From: Nyssa sinensis
Lineage: Eukaryota > Streptophyta > Magnoliopsida > Cornales > Nyssaceae
Direction: 5' to 3'
DNA length: 64,000 nucleotides
NCBI GenBank assembly: GCA_008638375.1
Contig: CM018050.1
Coordinates: forward strand, 25,036,216 to 25,100,215
Below, piece after piece: positions 1 to 13,090 of this stretch. Numbering within the stretch: position 1 is the first letter of the stretch; each line of letters opens with the position of its first letter. Both the position numbers and the translations under genes were made by a program. The notes under the pieces were generated by a model that was not told the DNA's origin, searched no databases, and was given only the letters and a program-made list of their open reading frames with translations.

Positions 1-2192
1 AAATTAAATATAAAATGATCAAATCATGCTCTATGTTTCTTATTAGTATGCTCTTCATCATAAATACTATCACATTTTCTAATGGACATCATCATCTCCA
101 TGATTATTACATGCCTATTTAATGAAAACACCATCATTTTATAAGCATAACGGCCATAATAGACCATCGTATGTATACCTCACATATTCATCAGTTGCAC
201 CCCCTTTTGGCACTCTATTAATGAAATTAGCTTATCAAAAAAACAAAAAAAGTTATAATGCCCCATTATGATGCTAGTTCATTTAAAATTCTTTTTTTTA
301 GTTAGAAGTAAAATAAATAAATAAAACAACATGCAACCAATGTACACATGATATATACCAGAGCCATAAAAATAGTACTTCTAACAAAAATAATGTGCTC
401 CTGTAAATTCTATTAAAGAACCCAACTCCACTTATCAAAAAATAAAAGAACCCAACTTCAACATCCCTATAGACTCAAAATAAAGAGAGCTCAACATAAG
501 TTGTTTCAGCTTAGGAATCAACAACTCCACTTCCTCAAAAGTACACCTTTTTTCACTCCTTCTAAACAGGCCATAGAAGGCACTATAGTGTAGCTTACTA
601 AGCATGATTAGCTCTCCTAACTGCAGCACCCCTTACCACCTCCCATGCAACCCACTAACCAGCCGCAGCATGATTAACTGAACCCTTGAAATGTAAACAA
701 GAAGCGCCAGAGATCCTTAGCCATAACGCAGTGGAACAGTGGATAATTTGCGGTCTCTTCAGCAACTATGCACATGCAACACCAGTGGGGGAGCATTTTC
801 CCTCTTTGCCTAGATTATCAATGGTTGCACCTCCAGGGATCTAAACAAAGAAAGAGACTTTTCAAGGCACTATTACACACCAATTCCAGGGCTTATTCTC
901 AACCTCATTTCTGATGTAGGACATAAAGAAGAATGATTGAAGCCGAAATCAAACATCTAAAGAATCCAACTATCTTGTTGAGGTAAGAAACCACCTTTCC
1001 CTCGATTGCTTCCCATTTTGCTTGATTGAGGTAAAAAAATACACCCAATTTCAATCCTAGATCCAAACCCTTTTTTAGGTTGAAAACTATGTGGGTGTGG
1101 GTTAGCAAGACCAAGATTGCTTCTCTTGGTTCAATCTCGAATGAAGATCCACAAGTTTTGACTATGGCGAAAAGAGGAACATCTAAATTGCCCCTTTTAC
1201 AATTTTTCCCGTCTTGTGCTTGCGTGACTTTTTATCATGTGATTGTATCAAAATTTGATAATAGAATGGAACATTGTTAGAACAGTTTGATAATTTTTTT
1301 AATGTTTCTTTATAGGTTTGCAAATCAAAAGGCATGAATGAATGACTTACAGAAAATTTTCGCACATATTAAATTTTTTATTACCTTTTTATTTATTTTG
1401 AAAACATTAAACCACTAATATGCATTTTAAAATAAAAAAACAATTGCTAGTGAAGTCATCATTTTTTATTTTAACTATTATGTTTAAATATAAATTGTAT
1501 CAATTTGATCAACAATTATATCATAATCCATCACGTCCATTAATTAAATAAAAATCACTGAAAAACAATTATCACATTAATCTGTGTTTTAGGGGTCAAA
1601 AGGCGTATTTGTCAAAAAATAATAATAATTATAAAATTATTGATGCACTATCTGATTCCCAGGACTTACTGAATCTTATATGAGATGATGCATTCCAGGG
1701 CCACCTCCCTGACAGTATTTCCCTTCATATCAATTAATTATAGCTTGCTGAGATCATTTTTAGAGTCTGAAAGGTAAATGCTGTAACATATTGGTTGCAT
1801 AACGAGGATTGTGGTTTCTTAATGGTTGTGTATCAATACAATTTTGAAATTTTTCGGTTCTTTGTGATTGAATCATTGATTCTATAATTAATATTCTTTT
1901 TCTTTTTCTTATTGAAACTGTTTCTTGCAATAAATTTCTCCTATTATTTAAGATAGACATGAAATATATCCTAAAAAATGTATAACAACTCGGTCAAGGG
2001 ATCCACAAGCTGATTACAGATTCTTTTGGATACTTCAACAATGCTGTCAAGTTCAAATCACAGCAAAATTAATGAACGTCTTTATTTGTGAACTGAAAAA
2101 TCATATTGCACAAGTTATTTATCCAATCAAAGCCATTAAAGTAATATGCAAATACATTAACGCGTCACAAACTCTATATGCCAGTAATTTAC
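1..2192 (-). other. Presumed GYRB intron 2 (partial)
   Basis: This stretch follows the GT donor at 2191-2192 on the minus strand. The next expected gyrase B exon would carry the ATP-binding region that follows the SDQIQ motif, and I could not find it on the minus strand here. The sequence is AT-rich, without a convincing long reading frame. Around 200-260 there is a LINE-like 3' end (ATTAGCTTATC followed by an A-rich tail) on the plus strand. Either the intron is longer than 2.19 kb and the gene continues left of the window, or the gene is broken here. Confidence 0.5.
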
Positions 2193-2712
2193 CTGAATCT
2201 GGTCAGAGCCATAAGCTTTCGAGCTCGTACTTTCCTGAAAAGCTTCAGTCATAATGCTCGACGACATAAAAGCCCTTGGAGACGCTGCATTTCGAATCAA
2301 AAACCGATTCGAAACCCTTCTCAATCTAAAACTCGTCCTAAAAAACAAGAATAGAGATTATTAATATCACAACATCACTGATCAAAAACCAAGCAAACCC
2401 ACTTTGAGCCCCGTTTTGGTTGTACATGCGGGAAATTACAATTAACTATTCTAATTTTTTTTTCTTTTTTGGAAAACAAAGCAACAGAAAAGACATAATA
2501 ACATATTTTCTTGTCTTTCCCTACGTTTTCTCTGAAAACACACGAAGGGTTGAGAGATAGAGAAAGTACTTGGTATTGAAGAGAATGGAGGGGCGGGAAA
2601 GAGTTGAAGATGATGAAAGAGAAATGCTATGAGAGTGAATTGAAGAACACATGAACAAACGGGAGGCCATGAGTCGAAGAAAGAAGTTCGGAGGACGCTT
2701 CAGAAAGGCCAT
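2193..2712 (-). CDS. GYRB: DNA gyrase subunit B, organellar, 5' exons 1-2 (partial)
   Basis: Gyrase B is the ATPase subunit of the bacterial-type topoisomerase II that supercoils chloroplast and mitochondrial DNA. Two exons are visible: exon 1 at 2570-2712 (47 codons plus 2 nt, donor GTACTT) and exon 2 at 2193-2337 (acceptor TTTTTTAG, donor GTAAAT). They join in phase to give 96 residues. The first ~70 residues are rich in Ser, Arg and Leu with few acidic residues, as expected of an organelle transit peptide. Exon 2 ends in SSKAYGSDQIQ; in the family, SDQIQ or a close variant sits just before the GHKL ATPase domain (recalled family knowledge). The start is the first in-frame ATG of a Met-Ala context. 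The ATPase and TOPRIM domains are not in the window, so the identification rests on the N-terminal segment alone. Which organelle it serves cannot be read. Confidence 0.75.
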
Positions 2713-2829
2713 GAAAGTGAAATTTTTCTGGCGTTTTCTCGCCCCAGAAAACTGAAGATTGTGATTTTCGAATTTTGGGTTTGTGCGTGGTGTGTGAAGA
2801 TAAACCTCTCGGAGACCATCTCTTTTGAT

Positions 2830-2930
2830 TTCCCTCTAAACCCTACTGTGTTTTTAAAAACAAAAGCAGGGTATAGGCCAAACCGGTTTAGGGCCTTTCA
2901 AATGCGGGCCCTGGCCAGGGCCGGGGCCAG
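2830..2930. promoter_or_regulatory. GYRB upstream region with telo-boxes and GC-rich palindrome
   Basis: This lies 120-220 bases upstream of the GYRB ATG. AAACCCTA at 2838-2845 matches the plant telo-box, and TTTAGGG at 2886-2892 is the same motif inverted. AAACCGGTTT (2880-2889) is a perfect palindrome. GGCCCTGGCCAGGGCC (2907-2922) is a perfect 16-bp palindrome containing GGCCC, the core of site II/TCP elements. Telo-box plus site II pairs are known from promoters of genes for translation, DNA replication and organelle proteins. Actual use as a promoter is inferred from position. Confidence 0.5.
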
Positions 2931-3913
2931 TGGGTAATTCATTGGCAATCAAAGGTTCGTGATGGACTGGTCCTGATCAAAAATTAATAAAATAAAAATA
3001 AAGATAAGCCACTAGAAGGAGTGCCTATTTGCGCTCTCAAAGAGTATTTATCTTCCCTGTCCATTCCACAGCGTATTAGAGGGCATGAAATAATGTGATC
3101 CCTTATTAATCAGGGTGTTGCGGCCAAGAGTTCATAAAAAAATACTAGAATTATCATCTAGTTTAATTTCAAATATATTAATTTATAAAGTCTTTCAATT
3201 ATTTAATGTCAAAAATATTCTTTTCATCAAATTTTCGTGAAATAAGGAGGAACCTCAATTTTTTTTTTAAACTTTAAAATTCAATAATTTGATATTTATA
3301 CATCTATTTTTAACAAAAATTATATATTTGAATTCTAAATATCGAGATTTATCAAACAAGATTTATATTGAATATGAAAATGTAAAGGAAAAAATTATTT
3401 CAAAAGTGTAAAATTTCATTAGCGAAAATATAAAATTTACATTTTTACAGTGAAAAGCTTAGTCCAAGCTAAAAGTGTAAAATTTTATACTTTTATAAAA
3501 ATTTGAGAAACTATTGTTATTAGTTTTATTCAGCTTTTAGCCACATGCTGAATGTTCAAGACTAACTTTTAAGCTTGTGAAAATTTATTCACAAAAAGTT
3601 ATATTTAAAAAAAATGGGTGATTAAAAACCCACTAGATGTGAAAAGTGTAAAATCTCACACTATCGCAAAAGTGTAAAATTTTACACATTTTATCAAAAT
3701 TGAAAAAATTCTAGATGAAAATAGATTTGATGATTGGGGTCCTCTTACTTAAGTTATTTTATTTGATTGTTTTTGTTCAATACATTAAATATTTTTTCAA
3801 ACCAAAAAAAAATAATAATAATTATTTACTCTTCAAATTTGAGATTGCCTTTAGCTAGTATTAGGTGTTGAGTCGTGGCTGGGAGCAACTACGAAGAGGC
3901 GCGACTTTATTGG
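2931..3913. other. Intergenic, AT-rich, with palindromic GTGTAAAAT motifs
   Basis: No gene seen. Between 3395 and 3690 the motif AAAGTGTAAAAT occurs about four times, once as the perfect 16-bp palindrome GTGTAAAATTTTACAC (about 3670-3685). This may be a decayed inverted-repeat element; ends and target duplication were not found. Confidence 0.4.
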
Positions 3914-6900
3914 TGTCGTGCCTCTAGCCCGCAGGGCCAGACTAAAGGGTCATTGAGACCCCAAAAGAAGGGTAATAGGACTAACCATCCTAGTCAAGTA
4001 TTTAAAATAGAGGCCTTTTTTTAAAAAATTGATTTCCTTTAATCGGTTTCGGTTCAGGTTCCCTGATTAAACTTGTTCAAGTCTCGTAACGGGATTAGAT
4101 GGAATTGATTACTATCAAAGTAACTATACCAATCGTCTATCAACAATGTACATTATGGTAGTGTTCAAAGCTGACTCTATAATCCAATACTTATACATCC
4201 CATGTACATGAATATCTGAGAAGGGTACAAGCACCTTTAATAAATATAAATGAATAAATATATGAATGTAACTAAGTAATACAATGACTTCAGTCCATCT
4301 CTCAATGTTTCACATCTGTCGTCCATCAAGTCAATACTTGTCATTCTCATAAACATAAGAGGTAAGCCATAATGCTCAGTAGGGTTTTCCAAAACACATA
4401 AGCAAGCAACGTGCAAAAACTAATGCAAGTCTGAAAAGAACACACCCTAAAGTCCAGTATGCTTCATAAGCATACAATATCAACATATCCCAAACACATG
4501 CATAAGTATAAGTATCAAGAAGATATAAGACCACTACATGTGGTTTAACAATAATACCCAAGTAGTCGGTATATGAAAGGTCGGACGCATGACATAAGTG
4601 TAAACATACAATTTCACGAAGCGCCTATATTTCTTATTTTAAGGCCACAAGAATAATATATATGCACATAACAAATCACAAGGTGTAAGTATAAGCTTAC
4701 TAACCCCACGACAGTACCTTCATTTCCTGTTCAAAGCTACAAGAACAATATATACATTCACAGTTATGCAACCAGCCACAATTACTGTAGTATCATAAAT
4801 TAGCAATATATAGTCCATTAATAAACACAGAAAATATCATATGAGCTTCAAGGAAAATAATCTCAAATTGATCAATCCATAACAAAAGGGATAAAGCCTT
4901 ATTCAACTCATTCTATTCTCTCAATAATCTCAATCCCATGAGTAACCGCCTAATTTAGCTCCCGGTAAGCCTATGTGCTTTACAGGCTATTAACCCGATA
5001 GAGACAAACGATCCACCTACGCGGGTTTATGGCTTGCAAGCCGATGAGAGACACCATTTCTATCATAAATAGAATCTCGAGTAAAGCGCAATCTCATCAT
5101 GCTCAAAAGCACACAAAAGACGTGACTAATTCTCATCCCAAGTCATTTTCTCATAAGTGTCCATTCCCAAATTTCAAATATCTCAAATCCACACCACTTG
5201 GGTGTTCTAATATCATATTCCCTCAAATCTCACACCACTCAACTATATTTATCAGTATAGATAACAACATCAAAAAAGTCCACAATTAATAATTATAAGA
5301 GATGATATTTGATTCACAATAATTACATAAGAAACATTGATCATGCATATCCATGACAGAAATAGAAATAATAATAAGTGTCCACATGGTGATCACATCT
5401 ATCCAATAATATCATGCAATGTCTAACATCATGGTAATCAAGATAGTAATCGTATCATACCGATAATTTAATCACAAGATAGAAGATAGTAACGATAAAC
5501 ATATCATGTAGATCATATAACAAGTACACACATCAATAAGTCAGGACATTGCCCTAGTCCCAATCATCACCCCAATACATGGAGACACTACATGTGTCTT
5601 TCATAATGTTTGTCAATTGCCTTACGCACCTACTGTTCCATCCCTAGGACTACCTTAACCTTTAACACTAAGGTATCTTGTCAAGTCTTAAAGTTCTCTA
5701 CAGCTAATTACACATTAGTCTACATATCGGGTACTCGTTTGCCTGAAGAAATATAAAAAATGTGTTATTGAGCCTAAAAAATCCTAAGGAGTCCCTATTG
5801 TATTATTTCTAAGCCATTTGATTGTCTTTTAAACCCATAAGGGTACTTCGTAATTTACCAAACAAGTTACGCGTCTACTGAGACACCGTCTCACAAAATC
5901 GACCTAGGAATCAAAGCCAAAAGGTCCAAAATCCATAAGTTCTCCCTTTTACCTTTTATTAATTCTTCAATATATCTTTTTCCTATCCAGAGGCATTTTA
6001 CTGATTTCACATATTCATGTGGACCACCCCAAGTCCCCATTTCATTAATCTGATATTATGTTTGAGTTCCTGGCATCCAAAAATATTGGAAACACCTCTT
6101 TCAGATCTTAATTTGGCTTTTAATTACTTAATATAAGTCTAGAAGTATAATCGTCATTTTACTAATTTAGGGAGGACCATGACCGGGTCCCATTTTGTCC
6201 AATCTAACATTACATTTGAATTATAGGCATCCAACAACCTTGCAACAACCTTTTTTCAAATTTTAAATTAGCCATTATATTTCTTAATTTGGCATTAAAG
6301 ATATTGTCACGACCTGAGACCCACCCTATGAGGATCTCGAACCGCGAACCAGACCAGACACTGTTGTCGAACTGGATCTCTCAACTTGCTACACAATCAG
6401 TGCTACTAACATGCAACAACTATCATAATATAAAAAGTGGAAGACTTTAAAATATAAAAGCTGTATGTCATATATATATATATATATATATATATGTCTG
6501 GTTCTCAAAATACAGACTTTAAAATTCTTTAACTACTGTATATCCCCAAGACGTGGATGACATGGGAGGCTACAAGACTGTACTATGTATTACACTTGCA
6601 ACTTCAAAAAGTAATGCCCAGCGCTAAGCTATCAAGCTCTATCGTCTGCTCTCGATATCCGTGCTAAAAAATATAAGTAGTATCTATATGAGCTATGAAA
6701 ACTCAATAAGTGATTATCCTTTGCTCTGCCATGTGTACAAATATATATAAAAGGCATAATCCATAAAAAAAAAAAGCTAGGATGTATGCAAAAGTAATAG
6801 CCAGTCAAGAAGTATAGAACTCATCAAATGAATATCAAATGGTAGAAAGCTCAAATGATAAAGAAATGAAGATCTTGATCTGCTAACAAGTATTATACTG

Positions 6901-9900
6901 CTACAGTCATGAGCTGTCTCAAGTATAATCATATGTACTCAATACAAAGCTGTGAAATCTCATGATCATTCATAATGAAATAATATGATCAAGTTATGAT
7001 AATCAATAATGACAGTGATATCAACAAAAGTGGATTCACTCTAACTGGGGCCTAGAATTTCCCCTAAGCTCTTATTCAGTTCCAACCCAGGATACCTGAA
7101 TAAAAAGCTCTGTATACAATGTAACTCTACGTCCCATGCCTCACATAGCAACATATCTGGTGTTCTTCTTAGAACCTCAACCCGAGGGTCGTAGTAAGTA
7201 GTCAGATGGAGTTTGTGACTAAGAACAAATCTGACACTAATAATATATCAGGATCATGCTATCTTCCACGAAGAGTATAGTGGAATCATAACTAATTCTC
7301 CGCATCGTAACATAAATATAGCTTTTGAGGGCTAAGGTCACGAGACTTCTTCGAACATAACTATCTAACCCGCTCGGCCTTAGATACAAGTGTACAAAAA
7401 GGAATCTATGCATAAGTGTACAAAATCATGATTGAGATATATGGCAAACAATAAAATACTTCTCACATGATAGGACAATATCAGATGTGGACTAAATAAC
7501 TTCTGGCATGTATGGAATACAAATAGATAGTATCTGAAAAACTGTTGACATGGCTAGAAGTATCACATGCATAGACTGGATGTCACTTACCTTTTACTGT
7601 ATTGCTATAAAAGTTCAAACCGCTTTCTCCTTACCTTTCGGTGTTCCTAAGATTCAGAAAACGTATCTTAGTCTATAGCTACATGAATTATGTTATTCAT
7701 CAGATTTTATGTCTCTTAACCATAAGTATCTCTTTTACTTAAATAAACTCTACCATTGAATTTGGAATGTCGAAGAAAGTCAGTTTAGGCTTTTGCGGAA
7801 TTCAATTCGGACATCTGTACTAAAAAGGATAAAACGGTCATTTTACACTTTTACAGGTTCTTACTTCTCAAGACCTCTTTTCACAAATCGGACTCCACTG
7901 TTGAATTCAGAATGTTCGAAATAATAAAAATTTACTATTTATTTAATTAAATCGGAGTCCGTTTGACTCCTTTTTGACTTAGGGGCATTTTCAGTAGTTT
8001 TTATTTTATTTTAATTAATTAATTAAATTAATATTTAGTTAATATTATATTCTGTGGGTCCTTTCATAATAACTATAAAATTTAGGGTCACTTTAAAATT
8101 TCTCTTTTTATTGGGCCAAATGAGAATTTCTGATTTGTTATTCTAAATCATGTTATCCAAACAGTGGATAAGGACATCAATTTAGAAATAAGCTATCCCA
8201 ATTCGATTTTAAATTTAATTTCAATTTCTCACTCTTACAACCAAACAGTCCCAATTCGATTTTAATTTAAAAACACTGCTACTCTAAATGACGCAATATC
8301 AAGGCAAAACACCTCAACACGGTGCCGTTTGAAATAAACCACTGTTCACTATTTTCCTCGATTCTTCGGTGAGGTTCTGGTAGGTTTTCGTCGTCCTCTC
8401 CGGCGATGGCCAGTATTTTTTGGTTGTTTTCTTCCCCAAACTCAATGTGGTCCTCCTCTAAATTTCATGAGGATCACATTGCCAACCCTAGATTTCCATT
8501 TAGATTAACCGAACTCCACGAATAGGCAAAAATAGTAGCTCTAGTAAAAAATGCGATTTTTTGGCGAGCTCAAATTCACTATGATTTCTTCACTGTTTCT
8601 CCCTAATTCTCTTTCTATTTTTTTTCTACACCTTGTAGGATCAATTCTATACCATTTAGACAAAGTTTAATGCATAAAGTATCAAGAACTCGAATTATCT
8701 GTTAGATTTGCAACTTCATTTTTCTCTTCTGTTTCTACACCAAATGACCCTCGGTTTCTTCCTAATTTCCTTATTTTTCATGCTTGTTTGAACCCTACAC
8801 TTAAAACTAAATGAATATGCTTGAAAAATTAAAAACAAAAATGGATCTCACTTACCCGTGTGAGTTTTTGGCTCGCAGTTTCCCACTCATTTCTTCTGGT
8901 TTTTCTCCTTCTTCTTCATTTTTGAATATCAGAAACACTCTCAGCTTCTCAAATTCCTTTGATGTTTTCTGAATTCCTCTAAGTGAGCAACCATATATAT
9001 ATAGAGAAATTTTCACCCATTTGCCCCACTTGCAGCCACTGATTTTCTCTTTCTTCCTCCCATTTATGCCGCAATATAGGACCGCTTTTTGATTGATTTT
9101 TGGTGGCTTGACACCTAATTCTTTTTAATTTCTTTACTTAGGATATTTTACACTTATATTGTATTATATACATAATACACACACTATACACTCTCTCTCT
9201 CACATACACAGTGTCGGCTGTGTGTGAGTCACCTTGACAGCTTGCATGCATTGCATGCAACCCTTTTATATGTATTTGTGTTGTGTGTATATATATATAT
9301 ATATATGTAACTATATATAATTATACATATATACTTATATAACCATATATATATGTACATATATACTTTTCTTAGACATATCTATATATATATATATATA
9401 TTCGTATATACATATATATATATATCAAATTCTATACACATATACATACACTGATACCGAAACACCTATATATGTATGCATACGTACCCATGCATGAGTT
9501 TGCGTATGTACACGCATTACGATGCTTAGCTCTGGGTTGCTCGAGCGTCGCCCGACACTGTTTGTATACTTGACACTGTTCACATTCCAAAATTGCTCAG
9601 TCTATTTGATATCATAATATAAAGCCTTAACAGTTCGGGTTACACTGGTATTACACTACTCAACCCGGTCTACCTCGATTTACGTGTCACATCCTAGGTT
9701 AGGATATTACAGATATTTTTATAACTTTACATAATTATGTGGAGCCACTCTGGGGTCCCTGAATGTCTAAATCAAGTCTACCATTGAGTCTGGAATGCCC
9801 AAAAACCTTAAGAAAGTCTCTTTTTCATTTTATTTGTATTTAAAATTCAAGATATTAGAGAAAGAGGCATTTTCGTAATTTTAGCTTTTTTGAACTGGTT

Positions 9901-10491
9901 CAACAATGAACCTTCTTCCTAAACCGGTTCATTTAAACCTTTTATAAAAAAATCAAATTTTCTCGAAATGTGAAACCAAATAATCCCTAAGGACCAATAA
10001 CTCGTTGACCAAGGTCAATGACCCAAACTCGACCCGACCCAAATACCCAACCAGTCGACCCGCTGACCCGGTTTGATCATTGACTAGTCAAAGATCAACC
10101 GTTGACCAGTCAACGCTGGTGTTGACCACCGGCGGCAAAACGCCGGTCACTATCTTCGGCGCGTCTCACCGGAAACTTATTTTTATGCATTTTTTCTAAC
10201 AATTTTCTTACTCATTTTTCCTTCTCTTTCCATTTTAAACTTCTTTTAAACATTTTTGCAAACCATTAGGGATGTTTTCATGAATTAAAAGGTCCAATGT
10301 GACGGTATTCCGATGACCCGCACTTTTCCAATGAACTATTTCTTCGGCCAATTTGTCACTGTTTTGCCACCCCCAAATTCAAATCTTTTCCAATTCACTA
10401 CTGAGTTTCTTTACCATCATTTCTGGTTTGTTTAAGGAATCAAATCTAAGAAAATGTGAGAGATCCCACATCGGGTCTCTCTCTCTAAACC

Positions 10492-10535
<44 letters not shown>

Positions 10536-11611
10536 CCACAAAAACATATATACACATGCTACAAGCATGCAGTAATCTTTCCTAACTTAAATGGAAGCCC
10601 AATTTACTTAGAAACTCCCTACCTTTTTGTTGAAAGGGCCATCTTGTAGAGAGAAAAACCCGTAAAGAGAAAGAGTTTGCTCGGGTTCATCCATGGTTGC
10701 CGCTTTCAAGCCTATTCCTTCTTCTCATTTTCTTTTTTTCCTTCCCTCTTCTTCCTTTCTCTCTTTCTCTACTTCAATTCTTCCATGTGTGTTAAACACA
10801 TACTGTTACACACACACCCGCATATATTATCTACCTCTCCCTCTCTCTGATTTTCTCTTGGCTCCTCACCTCACACATAACACACTCATACACTCACAAT
10901 TTCTCTATTATCCTCTTTTGAACACACCTAAACACACACGAACACACGCACACACACACACACATATCTCCATATGCATTCTGGTAGGGAGAGAGAAAGT
11001 TTGAAAGAGAGAGAGAGAGACAGTTGCGCGAGGGAGAGGTAAATAAAAAAAAATGAAGGGGGAGGAAAGGGAAGAGAGAGAAAAGGTAGAGGTGTCCATC
11101 ATGTCTCATCATTATCATTTTTGTCCCCTTCCATGCACTTCACCACACACGATCACTCCCTCTTACACCAGCACAATTTGACATGTGTCATGTTCTAAAA
11201 TATCCTACTTAGCTTCTTAGAGAAGCTTTTCATGCTTCTCGAGGTGCCTCATGGCCAGTTGGTCAATTGTGCGCATACACGCGCCTGAATTAAAATTGTC
11301 TCAGAATTACGCCAAAATTGGTACCTTATCTAATTTTGATGTTCTGATTCAAAATATGCAGTCTGTTTCTCCAAATTCCATCGCTTGTATTTTCATATTT
11401 ATCTGTCTTATAAATAATTATGTAGTCCCATGACTTACACCAGTTTCGAATAAATTCCAAAAATTTCTTACTAGCCTCACTATGTCATATTGATGACTTA
11501 TCAACTCATTTTTCAATCTATTTGATACACATTCCATAAATCCCTAGTTTGACCTTAGTCTATGTTGGCAATTTACTAAATTGCCCTTTTATGATTTTTT
11601 GAGTCCTTACA
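3914..11611 (+). mobile_element. Probable outer solo LTR (about 4.3 kb) interrupted by a nested solo LTR
   Basis: The stretch begins TGTCGTG and ends CCTTACA. It is flanked on both sides by ATTGG (3909-3913 and 11612-11616), a 5-bp duplication as made by LTR-retrotransposon integrase. Removing the inner LTR (6305-9711) leaves about 4.29 kb. Inside are the same phrases found in the other large LTRs of the window (for example CTACCATTGAGTCTGGAATG near 9780), an AT microsatellite at 10497-10530, and CT/CA-rich sequence near 10740-10970. There is no coding sequence and no second LTR. The start resembles the family start less well than the other copies do, so the left boundary depends mainly on the target duplication. 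Confidence 0.55.
6305..9711 (+). mobile_element. Solo LTR, large-LTR family, copy 1 (nested)
   Basis: This 3407-bp insertion begins TGTCACGACCTGAGACCCAC and ends GGATATTACA. It is flanked by perfect 5-bp repeats GATAT (6300-6304 and 9712-9716). TG...CA ends and a 5-bp duplication identify LTR ends. No internal region, primer site or second LTR lies between the duplications, so it is a solo LTR left by recombination between two LTRs. It holds two copies of a ~140-bp unit with the CTACCATTGAAT phrase (near 7750 and 7885) and AT microsatellites at 9285-9425. Confidence 0.85.
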
Positions 11612-11616
11612 ATTGG

Positions 11617-12425
11617 TGCACACGAATCACAATCATGAAGAACTCTAAAACCATCGTTGCAAACCAATCAGCACTTTGTATGGCTATCACAAGCAGTACC
11701 TCAACTATCAACCATTGCTATTGTGATTTGTGAATCCGACCACTGTTCAACCACTACGATCTTTAGTGATGGATAAGGGAAAAATTATATGTGATGGAGG
11801 TTTAAAATTATTATATATTTTTTGAATAATATTATTTAAAGTTCAAACTTATATGAGATACGATATTCTAACTAGAGTATTTATATAAATAAGCATATAT
11901 TATTCATATATATATATATTCATAAATATATATATATATATATATCTTTCATGTATATATATATGTTACAATCATGCATATATATATGTATATATTTTGT
12001 GTGGGTAACCAACAAGCTATAAATTTGTTGGTATCTCCTCCATCTTTCTATATGAGAGGTTCAAGTCCCCTTGAGACAGAAGTGGGTATGGAATTTACCT
12101 ATCAAAACAAATTTGTGTGTGTATGTATGTATGTATGTATGTATGTGTGTGTGTATATATATATATATTACAATCACGTATATATATGTGTATGTCTATA
12201 ACTATTACTTATAATAAATATGGGGGTTTTGTTGTCGTGCCTATTTTCGATGGTTCTCTTTACGTCATCCTGCCTACTTCAATGACCGCCTCATATGCTT
12301 GCTCCATACCACATGGCATACAAGGAAAAGTCATCGCCATTCATTTCACCTACCAATTTCGGTGACTGCCTTGTCGTTTTCTTCAGCAACCAATTTCAAT
12401 CATCGCCTCATCTGCCTACTCTAGA
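11617..12425. other. Non-coding stretch with AT repeats and a possible SINE
   Basis: Between the outer solo LTR and the hAT MITE I see AT microsatellites (11896-11950), a GTAT-type repeat (12117-12155) and no gene. Near 12015-12070 there is a tRNA-like pair of motifs, box-A-like AGCTATAAATTTGTTGG and box-B-like GAGGTTCAAGTCCCC, about 35 bases apart. That spacing is usual for a tRNA-derived SINE on the plus strand, but no 3' tail or target duplication could be fixed. Confidence 0.4.
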
Positions 12426-13082
12426 TAGGGGTATCAATTTATGGCATGACATGATAATACGACACAGAGTTAGTGGGTTTGAGTTGAGGTTAAATGAGTT
12501 TGGGTCATAAACGGGTTGACATTATTGACACGATTATTAAGCAGGTCGGCTAAGGGTTGACACGCGAGTTGACACGATTAACACGGATAAACACGAATAA
12601 TTAGGAATATGTTATATATTTATGTGTAATAATTAATAGTTTTTATAAGTATAAGAAAAAATTAATATTATTTTATATTCATAAGTATTAATATAAAAAT
12701 TTAAAGGTATTATATTTTAATTTAATAAAAATGTACAAAAAAAAAAACAATAAAAGAAGAAAAATATCTTAATAAGTACATTTATTAAACGGGTTATATG
12801 TGTCAAACGTGTCAAAACTCGTTACACATGTTAATCGTGTTAATTTTAATCCGGTTATTTATTAAATGGGTTAAAAGGGTCGTGTAACTCGTGTTAACAC
12901 GACCCATTTATTAAATGGGTTATATGAGTCATGTTCTGTTAACCCGTTTATTATACGTGTCGTGTTAGGGTCAAGAGTTTTGACACAATTAGTTAATCGT
13001 GTCGTGTTTGGGTTGACCCATATAGTCGAATACCTATACCTTGACATGACACGAACACGACACGGCACAATTGACACCCTTA
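12426..13082. mobile_element. hAT-type MITE, 657 bp
   Basis: The left end TAGGGGTATCAATT and right end AATTGACACCCTTA form terminal inverted repeats with one mismatch inside the first 10 bases, of the TAGGGG type usual for hAT transposons. The flanks are ACTCTAGA (12418-12425) and ACTATAGA (13083-13090), an 8-bp target duplication matching at 7 of 8. No transposase is present, so it is non-autonomous. The inside is packed with short words on both strands (CGTGTTAACCCG, GTCGTGTT, TAAACGGGTTA) that can pair with each other. A 68-codon minus-strand frame at 12871-13077 is a by-product of these words. Confidence 0.8.
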
Positions 13083-13090
13083 ACTATAGA

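Noticed and set aside
10693..11118. Overlapping frames of 64-103 codons on both strands
   Set aside because: They lie in the CT/CA-rich part of the outer solo LTR; the translations are Ser/Leu/His low-complexity runs without motif.
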